This document shows, piece by piece, positions 24,900 to 34,161 of a stretch of 64,000 nt of DNA. Origin of the DNA: JBICHN01 sp043101845. Lineage in GTDB: Bacteria; Planctomycetota; Phycisphaerae; Phycisphaerales; UBA5793. The notes beneath the pieces were generated by a model. That model was not told where the DNA came from. It saw only the letters and a program-made list of their open reading frames with translations, and searched no databases. The translations under genes were made by a program, and so were the position numbers. Every line of letters begins with the position of its first letter. Within the stretch, counting starts at the first letter, position 1. Location: the NCBI GenBank assembly GCA_043101845.1, contig JBICHN010000011.1, forward strand, positions 1,488,001-1,552,000, given 5' to 3'.

Positions 24900-26567
24900 T
24901 CAGAGTTCGAGGATCTCCATGTCGGCCTCGATCTCTTCTCGCGGCCCCGGCATCCGAACCTCGGTTACGAATTCGGGGAGATCGAGTTCGTCCGCCATCC
25001 GGGCGCGTGTGTCGGCGGCGTTGTAGCGCGGCGCCTCGGCGAATCGGCCGCCATCGGCAAGCGTGAGAAGATCGGTGAAGATCTGACCCTCGCTTCGTGT
25101 TCCCTCGATGGGTCGGATCGCCTGCTCGAACGCCTGGATGAGGCCGCTGGCGTTCTCGAATGACCCTGCCTTCTCCGTCCAGGTGGCGGCGGGAAGGATC
25201 ACATTCGCCTTCTTCGCGAGATCATTCGGCAGCGTGTCGACGAGAACCACGAACTTCTTCGTCAATGCTTTGGTCAGTTCTTTCGGCGACCATTCACTGG
25301 GGTAATTGCCGGTAATCACAACCGCGTCCGCATCCTTGATCGCCTCGACCCATTCATCGAACTCAAGCGGTGTACGCCCCGTGGCGCCGAGTACCCGCCG
25401 AACTCCGCGCGCGTTCGGAGCCTTTTCCGCTCGAATGGTGTACGCCTTGGGGTCATCAGCGCCGGCGTGAGGCGGAAATGTCTTGTCCTCACCGTCGATG
25501 GGGACCGGGCCGACTCCGAGGATGGCGTCATCGTCCCAATGCCGGGCGTAGCGCGCGGCGAGGAAGGCTTCCTCGCAGCTCAACATGGGGCTGACGAGGA
25601 CGGCGAGGCGACCCTCTCTCTTTCGAACTGCGGTCAACTCGTCATGAATCTCCTCGGACGCGGTCGGAAAGTTCGTCTCGATCGCTTCGCCGTACTGCTG
25701 TCGTACCGGAGCGGTGAGGCGGTCGTCGGAATGCACGAACTTCCACGAGTAGCGGATCTCGTCGGAGATCCACCACTTGTTGACCTCCATGTTCTTGCGC
25801 GGCTTAACGCGGTAGATGCGGCCTTCGTTGTGATCAATGTAGATGTTGTCACCCGACGCCGTGACGCCGTCGATGCTCGGCGTGCTCGTCAACAGCCAGA
25901 CGCGCTGCTCGAAGAGAAAATCCTTATCGAGAAGCGCGCCGACCGGGCAGATATCGACGACATTGCTCGCGAGTTCGTTGTCGAGCGCCATGCCGGGAAA
26001 GAGGTCGATCTGTTCTTTCGCGCCGCGTCCGACGACACACAACTCGCCGGTCTCTGTCACTTCGCGCGTAAAGCGCACGCAGCGACTGCACATGATGCAG
26101 CGATCGGAATAGAGGTAGACATTCGGCCCGAGGTCTTTCTTCGGCTGCTTGATCTTCTCTTCTTCGAATCGTGAGACGCCGCGGCCGTACTCGTACGAGT
26201 AATCCTGCAGATAGCACTCGCCCGCCTGATCGCAGATCGGGCAGTCGAGCGGATGGTTGATGAGCAGGTACTCCATGACCGCCTTCTGATTGGCGATCGA
26301 CTTCGGGCTGTCGGTGTAGACGACCTGGCCGTCGCCCGCCGCGGTCTGGCAGGTGGGCATGAGCCGCGGGATCGCCTCGAGCTTGCCGTTGTTCCGTGGA
26401 TTCGGCGCCCAGACCTCGGCGAGACAGATGCGGCACGACGCGACGATCGACAAACCCTCGTGGTAGCAGTAATGGGGGATCTCGATTCCGTGATCCAGAG
26501 CGACCTGAAGGATCGTCTGGCCGGCGTCGAACTCACATTCCTTCCCGTTGATGTTGATCGAGGGCAT
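24900..26567 (-). CDS. nuoG: NADH-quinone oxidoreductase subunit G
   Basis: NuoG is the iron-sulfur subunit of the peripheral arm of complex I. The N-terminus has the [2Fe-2S] site (C34, C45, C48, C73), then HPLDCPICDQAGECYLQD, a [4Fe-4S] site (SDRCIMCSRCVRF and VVDICPVGAL) and a degenerate molybdopterin-type domain (NVILPAATWTEKAGSFENA). At 555 residues it is a short form; E. coli NuoG has about 900. I start at the ATG at 26567; the frame continues upstream to 26636 with no family match. The rest of the nuo operon is absent, and only nuoB occurs 7.6 kb away. Confidence 0.92.
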   Translation of the reverse strand: MPSININGKECEFDAGQTILQVALDHGIEIPHYCYHEGLSIVASCRICLAEVWAPNPRNNGKLEAIPRLMPTCQTAAGDGQVVYTDSPKSIANQKAVMEYLLINHPLDCPICDQAGECYLQDYSYEYGRGVSRFEEEKIKQPKKDLGPNVYLYSDRCIMCSRCVRFTREVTETGELCVVGRGAKEQIDLFPGMALDNELASNVVDICPVGALLDKDFLFEQRVWLLTSTPSIDGVTASGDNIYIDHNEGRIYRVKPRKNMEVNKWWISDEIRYSWKFVHSDDRLTAPVRQQYGEAIETNFPTASEEIHDELTAVRKREGRLAVLVSPMLSCEEAFLAARYARHWDDDAILGVGPVPIDGEDKTFPPHAGADDPKAYTIRAEKAPNARGVRRVLGATGRTPLEFDEWVEAIKDADAVVITGNYPSEWSPKELTKALTKKFVVLVDTLPNDLAKKANVILPAATWTEKAGSFENASGLIQAFEQAIRPIEGTRSEGQIFTDLLTLADGGRFAEAPRYNAADTRARMADELDLPEFVTEVRMPGPREEIEADMEILEL

Positions 26568-26713
26568 CGGCGTCCGTCCGCTGGAGGGTGTCTCGATTCC
26601 CGCCGGCGACTCCGTCGTGGCGGAACGGGCGATCATAGACGCCGCTCATCCCCCGTGCAGGCGGGATGATGGAGTGGGAATCACAGGATGCCGCTCACAC
26701 TGACGACCTTTGA

Positions 26714-27544
26714 TCACTGACGGATCGGCGTGAGGTCATCCCACGACTTGAGGTCGTAGATCACTTCGGCGTCCTGAAACTCTCCGTGCCCGTCGGTATA
26801 GAGCACATTCGACCCCGTGCGATGGCGATACGCCTCGAGGCGGCGTCCAGTGAGGAACGCGCTCGACGGATTCGTGATGTGGCTGTTGTTCCACACCTCG
26901 TACCACGCCGCGATGCCCCGCTCGCCGTACGAGTTGTACGCCGCGTTGTAATTGTTGTTGCAGAAGGCGTCCGCTTCATCGCTCGTGTACGCCGTGAGGT
27001 AGATCGTCTCTGACGGCGCCCGGAACTCGGTGATCGGCGTCGCATAGATCGCCTGACCGAATCCGTCACGGGTGAATCGAATGCCGTTGCAGACATAAGT
27101 GATCTTGTGGCACAGGTCGGCGCGTTTCTGAAGGGGGAACGCCGGACACTGGTACACCTCGATGAATTCGTACTTGTCATCTTCCTCCCGGACCGGCCGC
27201 GTGTGCTTCGACCAGTACGACTCATTCTTCTTGTTGTCGAGATACGGACGGAACGCGAAGGCCCAGGGAATCGTCGAGGGGTTGAGGTGCCGGTAGCCGT
27301 ACGAACTCGCGGCGGCGCGACCGTCGTAATAGTGACCCTCGCGCGGCACATACCCCTTGAAGTCGGTCGAGTAGTAATGCATCGCCTGCCCGATCTGTCG
27401 TTGATTCGACAGGCATTGACCCTTCTCAGCGGCCTTGCGGGCTTTGCCGAGCGCGGGCAGCAGGAGGCCGATGAGTAACGCAATGATCGAAATCACAACG
27501 AGCAGTTCGATCAGTGTGAATCCCTGGCGGCGACGAACGAGCAT
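26714..27544 (-). CDS. type IV pilin-like pseudopilin (DUF1559-type)
   Basis: A 276-residue protein with a class III (prepilin) signal: basic leader MLVRRRQG followed by FTLIELLVVISIIALLIGLL, cleaved after Gly by a prepilin peptidase. The C-terminal region has RHRTGSNVLYTDGHGEF, the HxxGxNVLFxDGH-like motif of the DUF1559 family that is strongly expanded in planctomycetes. The start ATG at 27544 has GAGGAG upstream. It is alone, divergent from hisS. Whether it forms part of a pilus or a secretion pseudopilus is unknown. Confidence 0.9.
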   Translation of the reverse strand: MLVRRRQGFTLIELLVVISIIALLIGLLLPALGKARKAAEKGQCLSNQRQIGQAMHYYSTDFKGYVPREGHYYDGRAAASSYGYRHLNPSTIPWAFAFRPYLDNKKNESYWSKHTRPVREEDDKYEFIEVYQCPAFPLQKRADLCHKITYVCNGIRFTRDGFGQAIYATPITEFRAPSETIYLTAYTSDEADAFCNNNYNAAYNSYGERGIAAWYEVWNNSHITNPSSAFLTGRRLEAYRHRTGSNVLYTDGHGEFQDAEVIYDLKSWDDLTPIRQ

Positions 27545-27701
27545 GGTGTCGCTCCTCGAAGGTGACAGGCGGCCGAATGGCCACGGAGACCACTCTAAAG
27601 GTATCAGATAAATCGGGTGATCCGCAACCGCATCCTCAAGATCGAGTCTCCGCCGTCCGCCCGTGTCGATTTCGAACGGCCGTTTCGCTACGCTCCCGGT
27701 C

Positions 27702-29060
27702 ATGGCGGCCGAATCAAACCGAAAGCGATTTCAGGGGCCCAAAGGCTCCCGTGACTTCTTCCCGGCGGAAATGGCGTGGCGCCGGTACCTCGAGCGTGTC
27801 TGGCGCCGCGTGTCGATCCGCCACGGCTTCGACGAGATCGAAGGACCGACCTTCGAGTCACTCGAGCTTTACACCGTGAAGTCGGGCGAAGGCATCGTGA
27901 GCGAGCTGTTCTCGTTTCAGGATCGAGGCGGCCGCGACCTGGCGCTCCGGCCCGAGTTCACTCCGACGCTCGCCCGCATGGTCGTCGCGCAGGGCGCCGC
28001 CTATCCGAAACCGATCAAGTGGTTCGCGATCCCGCTGCACTATCGGGCGGAGCGACCTCAGCGCGGACGCCTCCGTGAATTCATCCAATGGAATGTCGAC
28101 CTGCTCGGCGATGACTCTCCGCAGGCCGACTGCGAAGTGCTCGGGGTCGCGATCGACCTGCTCGCCGAACTCGGACTTTCGCGGGAACTCGTGCGGGTCA
28201 AGGTGAGCCACCGCGGCGCCGTGTCGAACTTTCTGCGCACGCTCGGTCTTTCCGACGACGCGCTCGATGCGGCGTTCGCGCTTCTCGACAAGCGCGACAA
28301 GATTCCGGTTGAAGTGTTTCAGTCCGAAGCCGGTGGCCTCGGGCTCTCCTCGGAGGCGATCGAGCGATTCGATGCGTTCTCGCGGTCGTCGACCACTGCG
28401 GACCGTCCGTGGGAAGAGGTGCTCGCTCATCTCGGCGCGCCAGAGGACGATCTCGCCGATCTTCGACCCCTGCACGAGATTCTCAACTCGACTGGCCTCG
28501 CCGGTTGGTGCGAGTACGACCTCGGTATCGTGCGCGGCCTGGCGTATTACACCGGAATGGTCTTTGAGATCCGTGACGCCGGGGGCGAGGAACGTGCCGT
28601 CGCCGGCGGTGGCCGGTACGACCGGCTCATCGAGACCTTCGGTGGACAGCCAATGTCCGCGTGTGGTTTCGGCATGGGTGATGTTGTCCTGAGCCTCATG
28701 CTCGAAGACCACGGGCTCAAGCCAGACCCCGAGGAAATCCTGCCCGCGCCTGACGCGTTTCTTCTCAGTCTCGGCCGGGCAGACGCCGAGCGGCTGTTGC
28801 CCCGGATGCTGCATGATCTCCGGGGGGCGGGCCTGCACGCCCGGCGGTCCTATCGCTCCACGCGGAACCTCGGCAAGCTTCTCAAGGAGGCCGCGGGCGC
28901 GCGATCGCGATTCGCCGTCATCCTCGGTGACGAACTCGAGAGCGATCGGGTGGTCGTGAAGGATCTCGAGAGCGGCGATCAGTTCGAACTCTCAGTCCAT
29001 CGAGTGGCCGAGACGCTCCTGACCCGTCTCGGGCGGTTCGGAGCCCGCGGGCTCGACTGA
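27702..29060 (+). CDS. hisS: histidyl-tRNA synthetase
   Basis: A class II aminoacyl-tRNA synthetase of 452 residues charging tRNA-His. It has the motif GPKGSRDFFPAEM near the N-terminus, motif 2 (LALRPEFTPTLARMV), the histidine-binding GIVRGLAYYTG and AVAGGGRYDRL motifs, motif 3 (SACGFGMGDVVLS), and a C-terminal anticodon-binding domain. The start ATG at 27702 places GSRDF at the usual position; the frame extends upstream without family support. It is the first of a plus-strand series with atpG and uppS. Confidence 0.95.
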   Translation: MAAESNRKRFQGPKGSRDFFPAEMAWRRYLERVWRRVSIRHGFDEIEGPTFESLELYTVKSGEGIVSELFSFQDRGGRDLALRPEFTPTLARMVVAQGAAYPKPIKWFAIPLHYRAERPQRGRLREFIQWNVDLLGDDSPQADCEVLGVAIDLLAELGLSRELVRVKVSHRGAVSNFLRTLGLSDDALDAAFALLDKRDKIPVEVFQSEAGGLGLSSEAIERFDAFSRSSTTADRPWEEVLAHLGAPEDDLADLRPLHEILNSTGLAGWCEYDLGIVRGLAYYTGMVFEIRDAGGEERAVAGGGRYDRLIETFGGQPMSACGFGMGDVVLSLMLEDHGLKPDPEEILPAPDAFLLSLGRADAERLLPRMLHDLRGAGLHARRSYRSTRNLGKLLKEAAGARSRFAVILGDELESDRVVVKDLESGDQFELSVHRVAETLLTRLGRFGARGLD

Positions 29061-29154
29061 CGAAGTCAGATGGATCAGGCATCGTCCCGAAGCCATCTCT
29101 TCAGGCGTTTCGCCGCGTTGCCCGCCCGACGGCGCGGCCCTACGATGGCCGCCT

Positions 29155-30024
29155 ATGGCTCAGCTGCGCGAAATTAAGAAGCGGATCAAAGCGGTCAAGA
29201 ACATCCAGCGCATCACGAACACGATGCAGATGATCGCGACCGCCAAGTTCAAGTCTTCGCTCGATCGGGCGACGGCCACCAAGCCGTATACCGAGATGGT
29301 GCGGCGGCTCGTCGGCGAGCTCGCCGCGTCCGCGGGTGAGATCGAGCATCCGCTCTTCAAGGCGCCCGAGCCGCCAGCCGGCCGGGAACTCGTGCTCGTG
29401 ATCACCTCCGATCGCGGCCTCTGCGGCGCCTACAACGCGAATGTGCTTCGCACCGCGATGGAACGACTGCGGGAACTCGGGGACCGCGGTGTCCTCGAAG
29501 TCGCCGGCAAGAAGGGCGTCATGTTCTTCCGGTTCGCCGGCGTCGACATCGACCACCGGCATACCGACTTTGGCGATCAGCCCCAGTATGACCAGATCGA
29601 AGAACTCGCCGAGCGGTACATGCGCGACTTTGTCGCCGGCCGCTACGACCGGGTCTCGGTCTGTTACATGAAGTTCTTCTCCGCGGGCCGACAGAAGCCG
29701 GTGGTTGAACAACTCCTCCCCCTGGAACCGCCCACCGAGGCCGACTCGTCCGAGCCGAAAGCCAATGTCGAGTACGAGTTCAGCCCAGACCCCGAGTCGC
29801 TTCTGACCGATTTGCTGCCGATTACCGTCAAGACGACGCTCTTCCAGGCGTTCAATGACGCGGTGGTGAGCGAGCATGTCGCGCGAATGGTGGCGATGAA
29901 GGCCGCCACGGACAACGCGGGTAAGCTGTCGAAGTCGCTCCGGCGGACATTCAATCGGGCGCGTCAGGCGCAGATTACGACCGAACTCACCGAAATCATC
30001 GGCGGGGCTGCGAGCCTCGAATGA
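29155..30024 (+). CDS. atpG: ATP synthase F1 gamma subunit
   Basis: The central-stalk subunit of F1Fo ATP synthase. The 289-residue protein has the conserved terminal coiled-coil helices: N-terminal LREIKKRIKAVKNIQRITN and TMQMIATAKF, and C-terminal SEHVARMVAMKAATDNAG and FNRARQAQITTELTEI. The middle shows ITSDRGLCGAYNANV. Both ends are complete. It is normally flanked by atpA and atpD; here it stands between hisS and uppS, so the atp genes of this organism are split. Confidence 0.95.
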   Translation: MAQLREIKKRIKAVKNIQRITNTMQMIATAKFKSSLDRATATKPYTEMVRRLVGELAASAGEIEHPLFKAPEPPAGRELVLVITSDRGLCGAYNANVLRTAMERLRELGDRGVLEVAGKKGVMFFRFAGVDIDHRHTDFGDQPQYDQIEELAERYMRDFVAGRYDRVSVCYMKFFSAGRQKPVVEQLLPLEPPTEADSSEPKANVEYEFSPDPESLLTDLLPITVKTTLFQAFNDAVVSEHVARMVAMKAATDNAGKLSKSLRRTFNRARQAQITTELTEIIGGAASLE

Positions 30025-30112
30025 CCGCGGGCATTCGCAGGCGCCGGCCGCGGCGATTTTCGCAACGATGCAAATCGTGCGCGCGAAGCGACTACCCTTC
30101 TGCGCCTGAGCG

Positions 30113-30937
30113 ATGAACCCGATGACCCCATCCAGTTCCGAGACGGGTCGTGCCTCGACCCCTCCCGCCCCGACGCCGCAGGTCCGGCTCCCGGATGTCC
30201 CGGTCGAGCGGTTGCCGCGGCATGTCGCGATCATTATGGACGGGAATGGCCGCTGGGCTGTCCGGCAGGGCAAGCCGCGCGTCTTCGGTCACCAGAGCGG
30301 GGCTCGCGCCGTCCGGGCCGTGGTCACGGAGGCGGCGCACCTCGGACTCGATGCGCTCACACTCTACAGCTTCTCAATGGAGAACTGGAAGCGGCCCGCG
30401 ACCGAAATCGACTTCCTGATGGAACTCTACATCGATTATCTCGTGCACGAGCGACGCGAGATGATCGACAACAACATCCGGTTCGTGCAATGCGGGCGGC
30501 GGGAAGGCTTGCCGGACGATGTCCTGCGGGAACTCGACAAGACGGTCGAGGCCACGAAGGGCTGCGTTGGACTTACGCTGGCGCTTGCGATCAACTACGG
30601 ATCGCGAACCGAGATCACGGACGCCGTTCGAGCGATCGCGCGAAAAGTCCGGGATGGCGCGCTGTCAGCGGATTCAATTGATGAAGAGACGATCTCCCGC
30701 CATCTCTATGTACCGGACCTGCCGGATCCCGATCTGCTCATTCGCACGGCGGGTGAGATGCGCGTCAGCAATTACCTGTTGTGGCAGATCAGCTACGCGG
30801 AGATTCATGTGACCGATGTGTGCTGGCCGGATTTCTCCGTCGGTCACTTCCATGCGGCGATACGCGATTACGCCTCGCGACGACGCCGCTTCGGCGCGCT
30901 GAGCGGTGAGAGTGATCAGTCCTCGAGCGACGGCTGA
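30113..30937 (+). CDS. uppS: undecaprenyl (polyprenyl) diphosphate synthase
   Basis: A cis-prenyltransferase that makes the C55 carrier lipid for peptidoglycan and other wall polymers. The 274-residue protein has the catalytic motif HVAIIMDGNGRWA, GHQSGARAVR, LTLYSFSMENWKRP, LALNYG-type motif LALAINYGSR and the C-terminal LPDPDLLIRTAGEMRVSNYL and WPDFS. An N-terminal extension of about 35 residues (Ser/Pro/Thr-rich) precedes the core. The usual partner cdsA does not follow. Confidence 0.95.
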   Translation: MNPMTPSSSETGRASTPPAPTPQVRLPDVPVERLPRHVAIIMDGNGRWAVRQGKPRVFGHQSGARAVRAVVTEAAHLGLDALTLYSFSMENWKRPATEIDFLMELYIDYLVHERREMIDNNIRFVQCGRREGLPDDVLRELDKTVEATKGCVGLTLALAINYGSRTEITDAVRAIARKVRDGALSADSIDEETISRHLYVPDLPDPDLLIRTAGEMRVSNYLLWQISYAEIHVTDVCWPDFSVGHFHAAIRDYASRRRRFGALSGESDQSSSDG

Positions 30938-30957
30938 GTCATTATCAGCAGAGGCTG

Positions 30958-32916
30958 ATGAAGCACAAGAGCGTCAGCAGCAGGAGTCGACGCCGATTTC
31001 GAGTCAGAAGAAAGATGCCGAGCATTCCGGGTCTCCACATGTTCATACTGAGAAGCATCAACTGCGGCGCCAGAACGCTGGCGGCGACTGGGTTGTCGCT
31101 GAATTCGAGAGTTCGGCGGCCTCAGCCGGGGAATGAGGTCCGAGAACCTCGTCAACCTCGCGTCGATTGCGCCGGCCTGTGGCGTTTCGTCATCGTCGTC
31201 GTGTTCCTCTCGGTTCAGCCGTCGTCGGCGGTCAACGCCGATCAGGTTGGCCCGATCGAACCAGCGACCGCCGTCGACGCGTTCAACTCGATCGCCGGCT
31301 GGGTCGAACAACGGGAAACACCGGAGGAATTCGCGGCGCCTCAGAGCGCCGTGGGCGCTTGGGTCGCCGTGCGACGAGGCGGCCGGCTCGTGGGGGACGC
31401 CGCAAGCTCGGACGGTCTGCTCGCCGGAGCCATGGCCGCGCCGGAGCTCCCACGAATCGTTCGCGCGGCGCTTGGCCGGGCCGAAGATCGAGCGCGGGGA
31501 AGCGGGGATCCACTCGAACAGGCGGAGCGTGTCGAAGCCTTTGGCGCCGCGCCGCTCAGTGTGGAACTGCAGTTCGCGCATTCACTCAAACGACTGCGTG
31601 CGACCGAGTTCAACCGCGTGGTCGAACCGGTATCTCCCGGACTGCAGGGCATCGCGCTCCGTCACGGAGACCGCGTGTACGCGCGTTTTCCCGGGGAGAT
31701 GCTGGCCTCAGGCCAAACCCCCGACGAGGCCATGCTCGGTCTGCTGCTCGAAGCGAACATCGGTGTCGCCGATTTCAGCTCCATGCTTGCCGGCGGAACC
31801 GCCCGAGTCTGGAGCTTCGAGGTCGATCACCTCGCCCAGCGGGCGCCAGGATTGCATCCGACATTTCTCTACCGTGGTTCGCTCGTCGTCCCGGAATCGG
31901 AGATCAACGAATCTACGCTCCGTGTGTTCGCTGACGAACTCGCCGCCCACCTCGAATCGCGACTCTGGCCCGGAGATGAACCGCTTGGCATGCTGGGCGG
32001 TTATCGCGCGGACCTCGATCAATTCGAGCCGTTGATTGCGCCGGTTGAGGAGCAGGCGCTTGCCGCGTTCGCTTTGGCGCGGTTCGCAAGTCTTCCCGGC
32101 GTCGACCGGGCCCGGGCTGAAGCGTCACGGGCAGCGGCGTCCTCGGTTCTGAGTGACCTCGCGGTCCAGGTCGAAAGCAATGCGTATGACCTCGCTCGGA
32201 ACCCCGGCGCCGCAGCCCTCATTGTCGTCGCCTGCCGGGCCCTTGGCGGCGAGACCGAATCTCAATGGCGCGTGCTCGAGAAGCGCGCCGCTGAAGTTGT
32301 TGATCGGTCGTTCTCGCCGTCGACCGGATTCGAGAGCGGAATGGGCGCAAGCGAGCGGGCGCTGTGCGCCTATGTCATCGGCTCACGCGAAGCGGTCGAC
32401 GGCGCCTGGTCGGCGACCTCGGCGACGGCGCAGCCGATGTTGCTGCCCTGGCTGGGGTGGGCGGAATTGAATCTTGCCGCAGGGTCCGACGCCGTGTCGT
32501 CAGGCCGCGGACTGCGGGCTCTCCGGGATCGAATCTGGAACGCGCAGGTTGATCATGAGCCGGCCGATCCCGCTCCCCTCGATCTGCGCGGCGGGCTTGC
32601 GTACCTCGGCGGCCGACCGCCTGACTGGAACACGGCCCAGCCGCTCGCCTTCCTCGCCACGATGATGTCGGATCTGCGACTGACGGACGCGTCCGAGACC
32701 GTTGAAGAGGTCGTCCGAGTCAGCAGAGGGCTCCGGTTCCTGCGTCAGCTGAGCGTCCGGGACGCCGATCGATACCGCGTGGCGAATTCCGAGCAGGCGC
32801 ATGGAGGCGTGCGGTCCGCATTATGGAGCGCGCGTCAGCCGGTCGGTGCTTCGGCGATGTCGTTGGTCGCCGTCGTTGAGGCGCTTGAAAGCCTTGCCCG
32901 CCTTCGCGGCGAGTAG
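30958..32916 (+). CDS. exported protein of unknown function, long
   Basis: The frame codes for up to 652 residues and begins 20 bases after uppS with AGAGG close to its ATG. The first 70 residues are Arg-rich and probably not all translated. The hydrophobic stretch at 74-92 (LWRFVIVVVFLSVQPSSAV) would be a signal peptide if translation began at an in-frame TTG at 31093 or similar. Residues about 120-270 faintly resemble an AMMECR1-type domain (AVGAWVAVRRGGRLVG, GIALRHGDRVYARFPGE). The C-terminal part is helical, with repeated Ala/Leu-rich helices. No catalytic motif is recognised. Confidence 0.65.
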   Translation: MKHKSVSSRSRRRFRVRRKMPSIPGLHMFILRSINCGARTLAATGLSLNSRVRRPQPGNEVREPRQPRVDCAGLWRFVIVVVFLSVQPSSAVNADQVGPIEPATAVDAFNSIAGWVEQRETPEEFAAPQSAVGAWVAVRRGGRLVGDAASSDGLLAGAMAAPELPRIVRAALGRAEDRARGSGDPLEQAERVEAFGAAPLSVELQFAHSLKRLRATEFNRVVEPVSPGLQGIALRHGDRVYARFPGEMLASGQTPDEAMLGLLLEANIGVADFSSMLAGGTARVWSFEVDHLAQRAPGLHPTFLYRGSLVVPESEINESTLRVFADELAAHLESRLWPGDEPLGMLGGYRADLDQFEPLIAPVEEQALAAFALARFASLPGVDRARAEASRAAASSVLSDLAVQVESNAYDLARNPGAAALIVVACRALGGETESQWRVLEKRAAEVVDRSFSPSTGFESGMGASERALCAYVIGSREAVDGAWSATSATAQPMLLPWLGWAELNLAAGSDAVSSGRGLRALRDRIWNAQVDHEPADPAPLDLRGGLAYLGGRPPDWNTAQPLAFLATMMSDLRLTDASETVEEVVRVSRGLRFLRQLSVRDADRYRVANSEQAHGGVRSALWSARQPVGASAMSLVAVVEALESLARLRGE

Positions 32917-33060
32917 CCCTGGTTCCGGGAGCGACGGTCGAGGTCGATTTTTTTGGCCAGAGGGTCGCGGGGGGCTCGTCTATGATGAATGGAGCCTGTA
33001 CACTGCCCGCGCCGGTGGCCGATAAAGACCGGTAAGGGTTGAGAAACTAAGGAGCTCAGG

Positions 33061-33981
33061 ATGCGACGAATGCTGATGAATCTCACCGCCGCCGCCGCAC
33101 TGTTCGGTATGACGGCGCTGACCCAGGCCCAGGTCGACCTCTCGACCGAGCGCGGCGATTCTCGCCCCGTCGTGTACGGCAAGCTGATGAATACTTACCT
33201 CACCGCGGACTTCAACGAGAATGATCTCCGCGATGTGGTCAAGTTCCTGTCCGAACTCGGTGATATCGACATCCTTGTGAAGTGGGCGGATGACGCGACC
33301 TTCGGCGAGGGCCTCGACCCGACCGCCAAGGTCACGCTCGCGCTGACGAACGAGACCCGCCTTGCCACGATCATCGACCTCGTCCTCGAGCAGGCGACCG
33401 AAGAGGAGACCTCGTGGTCGCTCGGCGACGGGTTCGTCGTGCTCGGGACGAAAGAGTCGCTCAACAACGACAAGTATGTCGCGATCTATCCGGTTCGCGA
33501 GCTTCTGTTTGTGGCGCCCACCTTCGACAGCGCCCCCGAACTCGACCTTCAGGCGGTGCTCTCCGGCGGTCAGACCGGTGAGATCAGCCAGAACATCTTC
33601 GACGATGAGGAAGAGGACGATCAGGAGCGCGTCAACGAAGAGGATCAGGCGGACGAACTCATCGACATCATCACGACGCTGGTCGATCAGTTCCAGTGGG
33701 AGCGGAATGGTGGTGAGGGCGGCAGCATCCGTTACTTCCGCGGGAATCTCATCATCAACGCGTCCGACTATCTGCACCGTCAGGTCGCCGGTTATCCGTT
33801 CAGCCCCGCGGTCGTACGCACCGGCTCGCAAGCCTCGATCAGCGGACCCCGGTATGTCACCCTGACCGGCCGATTCGGAACATCACGGCTTCTGGACATT
33901 GATCAGTTCGAAGTCCCGATCCTCGTCGGAGGCCAGGTCATCTCCTCCGGCGGTGGGGGCGGCGGCCGTCCCGGCGGCTGA
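33061..33981 (+). CDS. exported protein with secretin N-domain-like region
   Basis: A 306-residue protein with a signal peptide (MNLTAAAALFGMTALTQAQ) and a strong RBS (AAGGAG). Residues 40-150 resemble the short N-terminal (STN) domain of secretins and TonB-linked receptors: LTADFNENDLRDVVKFLSE followed by a beta-strand and VTLALTNETRLATIIDLVLEQ. There is an acidic insert (FDDEEEDDQERVNEED) and a C-terminal Gly-rich tail. No secretin channel domain follows, so it is an isolated N-domain protein. It has its own terminator and is probably monocistronic. Confidence 0.75.
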   Translation: MRRMLMNLTAAAALFGMTALTQAQVDLSTERGDSRPVVYGKLMNTYLTADFNENDLRDVVKFLSELGDIDILVKWADDATFGEGLDPTAKVTLALTNETRLATIIDLVLEQATEEETSWSLGDGFVVLGTKESLNNDKYVAIYPVRELLFVAPTFDSAPELDLQAVLSGGQTGEISQNIFDDEEEDDQERVNEEDQADELIDIITTLVDQFQWERNGGEGGSIRYFRGNLIINASDYLHRQVAGYPFSPAVVRTGSQASISGPRYVTLTGRFGTSRLLDIDQFEVPILVGGQVISSGGGGGGRPGG

Positions 33982-34013
33982 TTTATCCCTGATCGCACAG
34001 ACTGAAATTCATC

Positions 34014-34046
34014 GCGAGCCGTCGGACGACGGCTCGCGTGTTTTTT
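34014..34046 (+). terminator. intrinsic terminator after the STN-like gene
   Basis: A 10-bp stem (GCGAGCCGTC at 34014-34023 with GACGGCTCGC at 34028-34037, loop GGAC) is followed after GTG by six Ts (34041-34046). This is a textbook Rho-independent terminator separating this gene from nuoB. Confidence 0.9.
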
Positions 34047-34161
34047 CGCGTGCCGGATCGCGGAAGACCCGTCAAGACATTGGCTTCGGGCGACCACCGA
34101 CAGTACCATTGGCCGCCTGCGCATGAGGCGCGGATCGACTATCGCGAGGACGCATCATCCG

